Shown piece after piece: positions 32,973-41,330 of a DNA stretch of 64,000 bases; the stretch's first letter is position 1, and each line of letters opens with the position of its first letter. This DNA comes from Ottowia massiliensis. Lineage in GTDB: Bacteria; Pseudomonadota; Gammaproteobacteria; Burkholderiales; Burkholderiaceae_C. The stretch is taken from the NCBI RefSeq assembly GCF_900240305.1, contig NZ_LT964854.1:682001-746000 (forward strand). Reading direction: 5' to 3'. Under the pieces are notes generated by a model. The model did no database searches. It had not been told where the DNA came from and was given only the letters and a program-made list of their open reading frames with translations. The position numbers were made by a program, and so were the translations under genes.

Positions 32973-34723
32973 AAAAAGTCCTCATCGCCAACCGGGGCGA
33001 AATCGCCGTTCGCATCATCCGCGCCTGCGCCGACTACGGCGTGGCATCCGTGGCCGTCTATGCCGACGCCGACATCGACGCGCCGCACGCGCGCCTGGCC
33101 ACTGAAGCCTGGGCGCTGCACGGCGAGCGCCCCGCCGACACCTATCTGAACATCGACAAGCTGATCGGCATCGCCCGCCAAAGCGGCGCCGACGCCGTGC
33201 ACCCCGGCTACGGCTTTCTCTCCGAAAACGCCCGCTTTGCGCAAGCCGTCATCGACGCGGGGCTGAAGTGGATAGGCCCGCCGCCCGAAGCCATCGCCCT
33301 CCTGGGCGACAAAGTCTCGGCCCGCCAAATCGCGCAGCAAGCGGGCGCGCCTCTGGTGGCTGGCACCCCCGGCCCCGTGCAAGACGCGCAGCAAGTGCTG
33401 GCCTTTGCCCGCGAACACGGCCTGCCCATCGCCATCAAAGCCGCCTTTGGCGGCGGCGGGCGCGGCCTGAAAGTGGCCTGGCACATGGAAGAAGTGGCCG
33501 AGCTGTATCACTCCGCCGTGCGCGAAGCCACCGCCGCCTTTGGCCGGGGCGAATGCTTCGTGGAGCAATACCTGCACCAGCCGCGCCATGTGGAAGTGCA
33601 AGTCATGGCCGACGCGCACGGGCGCATCGCCATCCTCGGCACGCGCGACTGCTCCTTGCAGCGGCGCAACCAAAAGCTCGTGGAAGAAGCCCCCGCCCCT
33701 TTCCTGAGCGACGCACAGCGCCAGCGCCTGCACCAGGCCGCGCGCGACATCTGCGCCCGCGCGGGCTACGTGGGCGCGGGCACGGCGGAATTTCTCGTCA
33801 GCCGCAGCGGCGCCATCTCCTTTCTGGAAGTGAATACGCGCCTGCAAGTGGAGCACCCCGTCACCGAAGAAACCACCGGCTGCGACCTCGTCATCGAGCA
33901 GCTTCGCATCGCCGACGGCCTGCCCCTGTCCGTGCCTGACGAAGCGGCCCCGCGCGGCCACGCCATTGAATTTCGCATCAACGCCGAAGACGTGGCGCGC
34001 GGCTTTTTGCCCATGCCCGGCCGCATCACCGCCTTTGCGCCGCCCGGCGGCCCCGGCGTGCGCGTCGACAGCGGCGTGCAAAGCGGCTCGCTCATCGCCC
34101 CGCAGTTCGACTCGATGATGGCCAAGCTCATCATCTGGGCGCCCACCCGCGCCCAGGCGCTGGCGCGCGCGCGCCGCGCCCTGGCCGAATTCCACATCGA
34201 AGGCGTGCCCAGCGTGCTGCCCTTTCACCGCGCCGTGCTCCAGTCGCCCGCCTTCTGCGCCGAAAACGCCGAAGACTTCACCGTGCACACCCGCTGGATC
34301 GAAACCGGCTTTGCCGACGAGCTGGCCAGCCTGCCCGCTGCCCGCCCCGAACCGGCCAGCGCCGCCTTGCTGCGCCTGCCCATCGAAATCGACGGCCGCC
34401 GCCACACCCTGGCCCTGCCCGCCGCCCTGCTGGCCGCCCTGCCCGCCAGCGGCGCGCAGCCGGGCGCCAAACCGGGCGGGCAGGCTGGCGGGCCAAGCGA
34501 CGAGCAGGCAGACGAAAGCGCCATCCCCGCCCCCGCCGCCGCCACGCTCCACGCCTGGAAAGCCGAAGACGGCGCCGCCGTGCAAGCCGGCCAGCTCATC
34601 GCCGTGATGGAAGCCATGAAGATGGAAATGCAAGTCACCGCCCCCAAAGCCGGCGTGCTGCGCCACGCCGTGCCCGCCGGCCAAACCGTGGCCCTGGGCC
34701 AGACCATCGGGCGCATCGAGTAA
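32969..34723 (+). CDS. Biotin carboxylase with C-terminal biotinyl domain (acyl-CoA carboxylase alpha type)
   Basis: A 584-residue protein: biotin-carboxylase N-domain (MKKVLIANRGEIAVRIIRAC), ATP-grasp (about 115-315; GGGGRGLK loop), C-domain, an Ala/Pro-rich linker, and a biotinyl domain with EAMKMEM (biotinylated Lys about 551). It should carboxylate its own biotin with bicarbonate and ATP. No carboxyltransferase partner is nearby, so its acceptor is unknown. It is translationally coupled to pxpBC, a genomic association seen for other pxp loci, hinting at a link with 5-oxoproline metabolism that has not been explained. Confidence 0.88.
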   Translation: MKKVLIANRGEIAVRIIRACADYGVASVAVYADADIDAPHARLATEAWALHGERPADTYLNIDKLIGIARQSGADAVHPGYGFLSENARFAQAVIDAGLKWIGPPPEAIALLGDKVSARQIAQQAGAPLVAGTPGPVQDAQQVLAFAREHGLPIAIKAAFGGGGRGLKVAWHMEEVAELYHSAVREATAAFGRGECFVEQYLHQPRHVEVQVMADAHGRIAILGTRDCSLQRRNQKLVEEAPAPFLSDAQRQRLHQAARDICARAGYVGAGTAEFLVSRSGAISFLEVNTRLQVEHPVTEETTGCDLVIEQLRIADGLPLSVPDEAAPRGHAIEFRINAEDVARGFLPMPGRITAFAPPGGPGVRVDSGVQSGSLIAPQFDSMMAKLIIWAPTRAQALARARRALAEFHIEGVPSVLPFHRAVLQSPAFCAENAEDFTVHTRWIETGFADELASLPAARPEPASAALLRLPIEIDGRRHTLALPAALLAALPASGAQPGAKPGGQAGGPSDEQADESAIPAPAAATLHAWKAEDGAAVQAGQLIAVMEAMKMEMQVTAPKAGVLRHAVPAGQTVALGQTIGRIE

Positions 34724-34737
34724 CGGGCAGGAACCCG

Positions 34738-34822
34738 CCCGCCGCCTGGCCCCGGAAACCTGCCCAGAGGCCCGCCGCAAGGAGCGAAAGGCGGACCGGG
34801 ACGAGCTGCAAGGCGCAAACCT
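34738..34822 (+). repeat. Family C dispersed repeat, copy 1
   Basis: Core AAGGAGCGAAAGGCGGACCG then GGACGAGCTGCAAGGCGCAA, close to the copy at 61851. It lies in the 453-base gap after the carboxylase gene, with family A copy 8. Nothing else is seen there. Confidence 0.5.
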
Positions 34823-34863
34823 GGCCGCATGCTCTCCCGCCGCCACAGAAGCCCTGCTTGTCG

Positions 34864-34949
34864 AAAACAGGAGCAAATCCAGGGGTATTGAATCGGCTCC
34901 TGCGCTTATTCCACTAGGACCTCATGCTATGGATACAGAAGCGAATACA
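34864..34949 (+). repeat. Family A dispersed repeat, copy 8
   Basis: AAAACAGGAGCAAATCCAGG ... CTGCGCTTATTCCACTAGG then ACCTCATGCTATGGATACAG. Confidence 0.8.
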
Positions 34950-35176
34950 GCCCTTCCTTCCCATCCGGCTCGTGGGGTTCTGCGCCTTCGCGCCAGCCGC
35001 CTTTTCGCCGCGCGGGGCTTCACGTCATGCCCCAAGAATCCACCTGGGTTGCGCCACATCTTTCAGCCTGCCTTGAGGGACGCAGGCCGCGCGCCACGCG
35101 CTTGCAGCCAGCCGCCCCGCATGGCCGCAGCCCACAATCAGCGCTTTCCTTCACCGCCCTATTTCAGGAGACCGCC

Positions 35177-36052
35177 ATGACGCACCGCTACACCCGCCTC
35201 ATCACCGCCGAACAGCTCGCGCAGCTGCAAGCCGAAGGCGCGCCGCTGATGGTGTTTGACTGCTCCTTCAACCTGTTCGAGCCTGAAGAAGCCGACCGCC
35301 TGTTCGCCCAAAGCCACATCGCGGGCAGCCAGCAGGCGCACCTGGAGCGCAACTTGAGCGCCCAGCCCGGCCAAAGCGCCGCCAGCGGCGGCCGCCACCC
35401 GCTGCCCACGCGCGAAGCCTTCGCCAGCTGGCTGGGCCGCTGCGGCTTTGCCAACGACATGCAGGCCGTCGTCTATGACCGCAACGGCATGAACTTCTGC
35501 GGCCGCCTGTGGTGGATGCTGAAATGGGCCGGGCACGACGCCGTGGCCGTGCTCGACGGCGGCCTGCAAGCCTGGCAGGCCGCAGGCGGCGCGCTGGAAA
35601 GCGGCCCGGCCCGCCCGCAGCCCGCCACCCGCTTTGAGCTGAAGCCGCCGCTGCGCCGCCTGCTCACGCAAGCCGAAGTGGCCGCGCGGCTGGGCAGCCC
35701 CGCGCAAACCCTCATCGACGCGCGCGCCGCCGCCCGCTATCTGGGCGAAACCGAGCCGCTGGAAGCTGTGGCGGGCCACATTCCGGGCGCGCTGAACCGC
35801 CCCTTTGGCGAAAACCTCACGCCCGAAGGCCGCTTCAAGCCCGCCGCCGCCCTGCGCGAGGAATTCACCCGCCTGCTGGCCGGGCGCGATGCCGCCAGCG
35901 CCGTCTGCTACTGCGGCAGCGGCGTCAGCACCGTGCCCAACATCATCGCAATGGAGCTGGCCGGCCTGGAGCCGCCCGCCCTCTACGCCGGAAGCTGGAG
36001 CGAATGGAGCCGCACACCCGGCGCGGGCGTGGAAACCGGCCCCGCCCGCTAA
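35177..36052 (+). CDS. Sulfurtransferase (two-rhodanese, SseA type)
   Basis: A 291-residue protein of two rhodanese domains (about 8-145 inactive, 165-285 active). The active-site Cys246 lies in YCGSGVST, the loop form of 3-mercaptopyruvate/thiosulfate sulfurtransferases. It moves a sulfane sulfur to cyanide or thiols. The start is ATG at 35177 with AGGAG 7 bases upstream. Whether mercaptopyruvate or thiosulfate is preferred cannot be told. No operon partner. Confidence 0.88.
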   Translation: MTHRYTRLITAEQLAQLQAEGAPLMVFDCSFNLFEPEEADRLFAQSHIAGSQQAHLERNLSAQPGQSAASGGRHPLPTREAFASWLGRCGFANDMQAVVYDRNGMNFCGRLWWMLKWAGHDAVAVLDGGLQAWQAAGGALESGPARPQPATRFELKPPLRRLLTQAEVAARLGSPAQTLIDARAAARYLGETEPLEAVAGHIPGALNRPFGENLTPEGRFKPAAALREEFTRLLAGRDAASAVCYCGSGVSTVPNIIAMELAGLEPPALYAGSWSEWSRTPGAGVETGPAR

Positions 36053-36055
36053 AAG

Positions 36056-36168
36056 CCTGTTCACAGTCTGACCACAGGGGCGAAAAGCGCCGCCCCGGGC
36101 GCTTGGCGGCCTTGCGGGCCATCCCGATCCTCTCTTTTGACTCTTGCGGCCAGACTCTGAACAAGCTC
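36056..36168 (-). repeat. Family C dispersed repeat, copy 2
   Basis: Begins GCCTGTTCACAGTCTG and ends CAGACTCTGAACAAGCTC, so its ends form an imperfect inverted repeat; the middle, on the minus strand, has GGATCGGGATGGCCCGCAAG. It fills the gap between the convergent sulfurtransferase and GST genes. Confidence 0.5.
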
Positions 36169-36786
36169 TCAAGCCTGCTGCATGCTGCGGCGCAGCTCGC
36201 CCACCGTGGCCGGGTGTTTTTCAAGCTGCTCAATGGCCACGGCGCGCACGTCGGCGCGTTCGTTGTAGCGGGCGAAGGCGCGCTGGTTTTCAGCGCGCAG
36301 AAACTGCCTGAAGAGCGCCGGATGGCGCAGCTCGGCGTAGGAAAACGCCATGCCCAGCACATGCTGGGCCACTTCATCGCTGGCCGCATCGAGCTGCGGC
36401 GCATGCGTCAGGCCCCGGGCCACGGCCTGCCGCGCGCGCTCGATGTGCGGATGCTGCTCGCCCTGGGCGGGCTTGAAACGCTCCAGCGAATACGCCTTGA
36501 CCACCTGATCGAGCAGCTCGAAGGCATAACCGGCCAGCGCTGCCTGCCGCGCGCCGCGAAAAGGCCGCTCGAACAGGAAGTCAAGAATGAGCGGGCTGTT
36601 CACGATGACCACGCCCTCGTCCGTCACCAGGGCCGGCACCTGCGACAGGGGATTGATGGCCGTGAGTTCGGCAGGCGTGGTCCACGGATCGGCGTAGGCC
36701 AGCTGCAAATCGTCCAGGCCATGCGCCAGCGCGGCCAGCATGACGATGCGGCTATAGGGCGAGGTGTTGCTGGTAAAGAGCTTCAT
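36169..36786 (-). CDS. Glutathione S-transferase family protein
   Basis: A 205-residue GST fold: thioredoxin-like N-terminal domain (MKLFTSNTSPYSRIVMLAAL; NPLSQVPAL; cis-Pro and the VNSPLILDFL strand-turn) and an all-helical C-terminal domain. The Ser in TSPYSR is the likely glutathione-activating residue. The substrate is unknown. It stands alone. Confidence 0.88.
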   Translation of the reverse strand: MKLFTSNTSPYSRIVMLAALAHGLDDLQLAYADPWTTPAELTAINPLSQVPALVTDEGVVIVNSPLILDFLFERPFRGARQAALAGYAFELLDQVVKAYSLERFKPAQGEQHPHIERARQAVARGLTHAPQLDAASDEVAQHVLGMAFSYAELRHPALFRQFLRAENQRAFARYNERADVRAVAIEQLEKHPATVGELRRSMQQA

Positions 36787-36970
36787 GACGGTTTCCTTTG
36801 CGAAGGGAAAAACAAATGGCGGAGAAACTTCGGGCGGCAGCTCACGCGCCTGGGCACGGCCCCGCGCGCTTTGCGTCTGGCCCGTAGCCCTGATTCAGCC
36901 ACATCCTCGCGCACGGCAGGGCCGCGCCAGCCCATGCCCATGCTGGCCTTGGTTCAATTGCCGCGTCAGC

Positions 36971-37003
36971 CCGCGCGGACCCGGGTCGAATGGCCGCAGA
37001 CGG
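36971..37003 (-). repeat. Family B dispersed repeat, divergent copy 5
   Basis: CCGCGCGGACCCGGGTCGAA then TGGCCGCAGACGGTTATTGC: a worn copy of the family B middle, running into the end of the riboflavin synthase gene. Weakest member of the family. Confidence 0.35.
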
Positions 37004-37636
37004 TTATTGCTTTTGCGGCAGCCAGTCCGGCAGCATGCGCTCCACGTAGCGCGCCACGGTGTCGATTTCGAGATTCACCGCGCTGCCCGCTGCCAGCCGG
37101 CCCAGCGTGGTGTGCTGCACGGTGTGGGCGATGAGGTTGATGCTGAATTCGCAGCCATAGGCCGTGTCTTGCACGCTATTGATCGTCAGGCTCACGCCGT
37201 TGATGGCGATGGAGCCTTTGTAGGCCACGAATTTCGCCAGCTCGCGCGGCGCCAGCACCCGCAAAAGCCAGCTTTCGCCCACGGGCGCCAGCTGCCGCAC
37301 CTGTCCGATGCCGTCCACATGGCCGGAGACGATATGGCCGCCCAGCCGGTCCTGGGCGCGCAGGGCTTTTTCCAGGTTCACCGGGCCGGGCGCTGACAGG
37401 CCGCAGGTGCGCGCCAGCGATTCCGCCGACACCTCCACGCTGAAGCGGCCCGCTGGCGCATCCAGCGCCGTCACGGTCATGCAGGCGCCGTTGAGCGCAA
37501 TGCTGTCGCCCAGCGCCACATCGTCCAGGTAGCCCGCAGGCGTTTGCAGCGACAGGCGCACGCCATAGGCGCTGCCCTGCCCCAGCGGAGCCGCTTGCTG
37601 GATTTGGCCGATGGCCGTGATGATGCCGGTGAACAT
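37004..37636 (-). CDS. ribE: Riboflavin synthase (alpha chain)
   Basis: A 210-residue enzyme of two lumazine-binding repeats (MFTGIITAIGQI... and GGHIVSGHVDGIGQV...), with NGACMTVTALD and NGVSLTINSV at equivalent places. It converts two 6,7-dimethyl-8-ribityllumazine molecules into riboflavin. The start is ATG at 37636 with a near-perfect AAGGAGGT. Unlike ribBA-ribH (47-48.6 kb) it stands alone, just after tRNA-Arg and its terminator. No FMN riboswitch pattern is seen upstream. Confidence 0.95.
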   Translation of the reverse strand: MFTGIITAIGQIQQAAPLGQGSAYGVRLSLQTPAGYLDDVALGDSIALNGACMTVTALDAPAGRFSVEVSAESLARTCGLSAPGPVNLEKALRAQDRLGGHIVSGHVDGIGQVRQLAPVGESWLLRVLAPRELAKFVAYKGSIAINGVSLTINSVQDTAYGCEFSINLIAHTVQHTTLGRLAAGSAVNLEIDTVARYVERMLPDWLPQKQ

Positions 37637-37698
37637 GCGCGAACCTCCTTTTTTGCAGCGCCTGCGAAGAAATGAAAGAAAACCAGGCTCCAAACAGA

Positions 37699-37733
37699 AA
37701 AAAGCCCCGCAAACAAGGCGTTTGCGGGGCTTG
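37699..37733 (-). terminator. Rho-independent terminator of tRNA-Arg
   Basis: Minus strand AAGCCCCGCAAAC, 5-base loop, GTTTGCGGGGCTT and a T-run: a 13-bp stem, directly after the tRNA and before ribE. Confidence 0.93.
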
Positions 37734-37740
37734 GAAGAAG

Positions 37741-37817
37741 TGGCGCGGCTGGCAGGATTCGAACCCACGACCCCTTGGTTCGTAGCCAAGTACTCTATCC
37801 AACTGAGCTACAGCCGC
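37741..37817 (-). tRNA. tRNA-Arg (ACG)
   Basis: 77 bases including an encoded CCA. The acceptor GCGGCTG pairs with CAGCCGC, followed by discriminator G and CCA. The anticodon stem CTTGG/CCAAG encloses CTACGAA, giving anticodon ACG (expected to be edited to ICG). T arm GTGGGTTCGAATCC. Confidence 0.96.
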
Positions 37818-37829
37818 GCGAAAACCGGG

Positions 37830-37835
37830 ATTATA
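37830..37835 (-). promoter_or_regulatory. Candidate -10 of tRNA-Arg
   Basis: A perfect TATAAT on the minus strand, 12 bases before the tRNA 5' end; no convincing -35 at the right distance. Confidence 0.4.
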
Positions 37836-37959
37836 GGCACATTTTGGAGCTTCGTTGCCCAGCGGGCGAAAAAGTTCGCGGACTGCGCACAGGCATGGTC
37901 TTTTCAGGGCAGCCGAGCGGCCAGACTCGTCTGCCAAAGGCGCCTGTGGAATCAGGGTT

Positions 37960-37995
37960 GATTAAGCTCCCGTATCCATAGCCTGATGTCCCAGG
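37960..37995 (-). repeat. Family A dispersed repeat, truncated copy 9
   Basis: Only one half remains (TTAAGCTCCCGTATCCATAG then CCTGATGTCCCA). The sequence stops exactly where the transposase remnant begins (GGGCCTGTTAAGAACC), suggesting the element landed in the repeat. Confidence 0.65.
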
Positions 37996-38000
37996 GCCTG

Positions 38001-38345
38001 TTAAGAACCGAACCACCGAGACTGGATCACAGCTGAAGCCAGATAGATCACAGCCTTGAAGCTGGCGTCGATTGGGTCTTTGTGAGATCACGATTGGCAC
38101 GCCTTGCGCTTGCAATCGCTCCATCGGCCATTGAACATCAAACGCCTTGTCCGCCAGCAGTGCCCCAAACTTTGGGTTTCGGATCAGTTCTTCGACACCT
38201 TTGCTGTCATGCTGATGGCCTGGCATCAGCACGAACTTGACCAGATTGCCCGGCGTATCGCACGAGGCCCGTATCTTGGCGCTCACGCCCCCGCGCCAGT
38301 GGCCTATGGCCTGGCTTTGAGTCTCCCTTTTGCGCCCTGCCTGCG
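38001..38345 (-). pseudogene. IS5-type transposase remnant, internally deleted
   Basis: The minus strand keeps the DDE-transposase segment AIGHWRGGVSAKIRASCDTP... through PGHQHDSKGVEELI, GALLADKAFD and QGVPIVIS, then changes frame to DASFKAVIYLASAVIQSRWF and a stop at 38001. The N-terminal third, the first catalytic Asp and the stretch around the catalytic Glu are missing. The outer side ends with GGGCCTGTTAAGAACC, a plausible terminal-repeat remnant. The other end abuts the stop region of cls. It cannot be active. Confidence 0.8.
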
Positions 38346-38357
38346 CCTTGCAGGCTC

Positions 38358-39869
38358 CTACAGCACCCGCGAAAAGAGCCGGGCCGTGGCTTCCAGCAGG
38401 CGCTGGCTGAAAGAGAGCTGGCGGCGGGCGGGCACGCGCCGGCAGAGCGAGAGATCGCGCGTGAACATGGCGGCCAGCTCGGCGTTGAAGGCTTCGTCCA
38501 GCACCACGGCGGCGGCTTCAAAGTTGAGGCGGAAACTGCGGTTGTCGAAATTGGCGCTGCCCACCATGCCGTAGCGGTCATCCACCAGCAGGGTTTTGGC
38601 GTGGAACATGGCGGCGGTGTATTCAAAGATGAGCACGCCGGCGCGCTGCAATTCGTCAAAGTAGGAGCGCGCGGCGGCGCTGGTGAGCCGCGAGTCGCCG
38701 CAGGCGGGCACCATGAGCTTGACCTGCACGCCGCGCAGGGCGGCGCTGGTGAGCGCGAACAAGGTTTCTTCCGTGGGCACGAAGTAGGGCGTGGCCAGCC
38801 AGATGCGTTCGCGCGCCAGGCCAATGGCGTCCACCATCGCGCGCAGGATGGCTTCGCCGTCGGTGTCTGGCCCGCTGGCGACGATTTGCACGGGAACTTG
38901 CGCGGGAATCTGCGCAGACTGGCCGGACGGATCGGCCGCCAGGCGCGCCAGACCGGAAGGCGCGCCAAAAAGCGTGTCGCCGGAATGCGCCGAAGGGGTT
39001 TTGCCGCTGGCGTAGGCCCAGTCCTGCAAGAAAACGTACTGGAGCCAGCGCACGGCGGCGCCGCGCAGCTCCAAATGCGTGTCGCGCCAGGCCCGCTCGC
39101 CGCAGACGTTTTCGTTTTCTTCGTCGGTGATATTGACGCCGCCAATGAAGCCCACGCGCCCGTCGCACACCACGAGCTTGCGGTGGGTGCGCAAATTGAC
39201 CAGCGGCCGGAAGCGGTCCAGCCGCGCGGGGTGAAACAGCGCCAGCTCGCCGCCTGCGGCCAGCAGCTCTTGCAGCGCCTGGCAGCGGCTGCGGCGGGCG
39301 TAGAGCGAAAACGAGCCTATGGCATCGACCAGCAGGCGCACGGCCACGCCTTCGCGCGCCCTGGCTGCCAAGGCGCGCAGCACGGTCTGGCCGGTTTCGT
39401 CGGGCCGGAAGATGTAGTACTCCAGATGAATGTGCGCGCGCGCTTGCCCAATGGCTTGCAGCAGCGCTTGCTGCGCCTGGCCGCCGCTGCCCAGCAGGCG
39501 CGCGCTGTGGCAGGCGGACATGGGCAGGCCGCAGCAGCGCTCAATCAGCCGCGCGTGCTGCAAGGCCCAGGCGGGCGGCTCGGCCTGCTGGCCGCGCAGC
39601 GCCAGCCAGTCGTGCTGCGAAAGCAGGCTGGCGCGGTAATGCCAGCGCTTGAGCCGCTGGCGCTGCACGCGCTGCGGGCCAAAGTAGGCATACACGGCCA
39701 GGCCCACAACGGGCGTGAGGCTGAGCACCAGAATCCACGCCAGCGTGGCCACGGGCGGGCGCTTTTGCAGCACGATCCACGCAGCCAGCGCCAGCGCGTA
39801 GGCGGCCCAGACGCCGCCCAGCCACGATAGCCAGGAAACGCTTGCGAGGGGAAGAATGGGCCAGGGCAA
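38358..39869 (-). CDS. cls: Cardiolipin synthase (PLD family)
   Basis: A 503-residue membrane enzyme. Two N-terminal helices (about 8-65) precede two phospholipase D domains with HKD motifs THRKLVVCD (His229, Lys231, Asp236) and FHAKTLLVDD (His423, Lys425, Asp430), each followed by a GG/GSxN motif (FIGGVNITDEEN; VGSANFDNRSF). It joins two phosphatidylglycerols to make cardiolipin. Length and topology match ClsA. Its stop is next to the IS remnant, which left it intact. Confidence 0.92.
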   Translation of the reverse strand: MPWPILPLASVSWLSWLGGVWAAYALALAAWIVLQKRPPVATLAWILVLSLTPVVGLAVYAYFGPQRVQRQRLKRWHYRASLLSQHDWLALRGQQAEPPAWALQHARLIERCCGLPMSACHSARLLGSGGQAQQALLQAIGQARAHIHLEYYIFRPDETGQTVLRALAARAREGVAVRLLVDAIGSFSLYARRSRCQALQELLAAGGELALFHPARLDRFRPLVNLRTHRKLVVCDGRVGFIGGVNITDEENENVCGERAWRDTHLELRGAAVRWLQYVFLQDWAYASGKTPSAHSGDTLFGAPSGLARLAADPSGQSAQIPAQVPVQIVASGPDTDGEAILRAMVDAIGLARERIWLATPYFVPTEETLFALTSAALRGVQVKLMVPACGDSRLTSAAARSYFDELQRAGVLIFEYTAAMFHAKTLLVDDRYGMVGSANFDNRSFRLNFEAAAVVLDEAFNAELAAMFTRDLSLCRRVPARRQLSFSQRLLEATARLFSRVL

Positions 39870-39901
39870 GGCAGAAATGCGCCGCGCGCTTCGTATTGAA
39901 A

Positions 39902-40252
39902 TTACTTATCTGACCACACCGCCAGTTCATTTCCGGCCGGATCGGTGAAGTGAAAACGCCTGCCGCCGGGAAAAGCAAATATTTCCTGCGTGATGGCGCC
40001 GCCCGCCTGGCGGACTTTGGCGCAGGCCGCTTCCAGATCGGCCGTATAAATCACGGCCAGCGGCTTGCAAGGCGGGTGGTCGCACGTCATGCCGCTGCCA
40101 ATACCGCTGCCGGCGGTGTCCATGTAGTCATCGCCCCACGGCTGATACATCCAGCCAAACGCCTGGCCATAAAAAGCTCTGGCGGCATGCAGGCTTTCGC
40201 GGCTGGGCGCGGGAAATTCAATATAGGTAATGTGGCCCTCAGACGGTTTCAT
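39902..40252 (-). CDS. VOC (glyoxalase/bleomycin-resistance fold) family protein
   Basis: A 116-residue protein with the vicinal-oxygen-chelate pattern: HITYIEFPAPS at the N-terminus, ARAFYGQAFGW, and FHFTDPAGNELAVWS near the end. Such proteins bind metals or small hydrophobic molecules; the role is not predictable. The start is ATG at 40252 with AGGAAAG upstream. The gene is somewhat AT-richer than its neighbours. Confidence 0.82.
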   Translation of the reverse strand: MKPSEGHITYIEFPAPSRESLHAARAFYGQAFGWMYQPWGDDYMDTAGSGIGSGMTCDHPPCKPLAVIYTADLEAACAKVRQAGGAITQEIFAFPGGRRFHFTDPAGNELAVWSDK

Positions 40253-40352
40253 GCTGCTTTCCTGGTTTTCAAACAGATGGGCAAACAGGTATGCCGCCCG
40301 CATTTTCGGGCCGCCAGCGGCATGTGGCGGGGCGCGGAAAAACGGGGCCGGG

Positions 40353-40700
40353 TCAGCGCTCCTCGCCCGCGTTTTCGCTTTTGCTTGCGTTGGCAGGCAC
40401 GTCACGCCAGGCAATGTCCTGCACGGCGTCGGCGGGCGTGGCGGCTGGCTGGCTGCGGCTGCGCGGCCAGCGGGCGCTGCCGCCCCAGCGGCTCCAGCGT
40501 TGCTGCCAGAAGTCGGCGGGCGAAGCGCGCCGTCCGGCAAGCCACGCCGCCAGCAGGCTGACGATGACCACCACCGCCACCGCCAGCAGCAGCAAGATGG
40601 TCAGCGCCAGCGCCCCCAGCACGAACAGCGCGCGCAGCACGGCGGCCAGAAAGCGGCTGAACGGGTTGGAGGCGGAATCAGGAAAAGACGGGCGGGACAT
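40353..40700 (-). CDS. Small membrane protein, hypothetical
   Basis: A 115-residue protein with one long hydrophobic stretch (about 17-55, one or two helices) and a basic, Arg/Ser-rich, probably disordered C-terminal half. I recognise no family. An ATG at 40712 (MRNAMSR...) is an alternative start. Confidence 0.5.
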   Translation of the reverse strand: MSRPSFPDSASNPFSRFLAAVLRALFVLGALALTILLLLAVAVVVIVSLLAAWLAGRRASPADFWQQRWSRWGGSARWPRSRSQPAATPADAVQDIAWRDVPANASKSENAGEER

Positions 40701-40713
40701 GGCATTCCTCATA

Positions 40714-40802
40714 AGAGCCTGTTTGCAATCGGTCCACGGGCGCGAAAAACGCGGCCCCGGACGGTCTGCGGCTTGCCGTCCGCCCCGGTCCGCCCCGCGC
40801 GG
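40714..40802 (-). repeat. Family C dispersed repeat, copy 3
   Basis: AGAGCCTGTTTGCAATCGG ... and on the minus strand GGGCGGACCGGGGCGGACGG then CAAGCCGCAGACC, matching the family C core. Confidence 0.45.
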
Positions 40803-41091
40803 CCAAATGGCAAACGGATGGCAAACGGATTTTTGGGGCAGATAGGGCGCGGCGCGGCAATTGCCAAGGGCGCGCATTGTCTTTGATGCAGGGCGCAGGC
40901 GGCGCTTGCGCCAGGCCGCTTCTATTTTTGAACCATGTCAAAGCGTTATGTGCCGCTCGCAACGACCATTCCACCTGCTCCGGTCATGGAGCGCTGGCCA
41001 GCGCAAGCTGGCCTGAACGCACACTGATGCTCCTGTCCCTGCCAGCCGCCCGCCATTTCATGGGGGTGCGGGCGATCTGGCGGCGGCTTCA

Positions 41092-41149
41092 CCGCCTTTG
41101 CTGCAAAAGCTGCCGAAGCACAGCTTTTGCAGCAAAGGCGGATTTTTTT
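41092..41149 (+). terminator. Strong orphan terminator with a 21-bp perfect stem
   Basis: CCGCCTTTGCTGCAAAAGC TG, 8-base loop, perfect 21-base complement, then ATTTTTTT. No gene on the plus strand precedes it, so it may end a small RNA or be left from a lost gene. Confidence 0.85.
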
Positions 41150-41212
41150 GCCCGCTGCGGGCTGTCTGCCGCCGGGCGCGTTGAAGCTGCGCGCAGCATG
41201 GGTTTGACTGCT

Positions 41213-41299
41213 TTGTTAGCTCCTTGTTTCATAGCATGATGTCCTAGTGCATCCAGCGCAAAACAGGTTTTTCATGCCCTTGAATTTGCTCCTTTTTTA
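41213..41299 (-). repeat. Family A dispersed repeat, copy 10
   Basis: Full-length, minus orientation: TTAGCTCCTTGTTTCATAG, CATGATGTCCTAG ... CTTGAATTTGCTCCTTTTTT. It lies just after the rluF-like gene end. Confidence 0.82.
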
Positions 41300-41330
41300 A
41301 GGTCATCCAGCTCGGCTTCTGGCGGCGCGT

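Larger units (their letters stand above)
40701..41330. other. 630-base intergenic region with repeats and an orphan terminator
   Basis: Holds a family C repeat (40714-40802), 280 bases (40803-41091) without a convincing reading frame, a very strong hairpin plus T-run (41092-41149), and a family A repeat (41213-41299). The stretch before the hairpin could encode a small RNA, but no clear promoter is visible. Confidence 0.5.
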
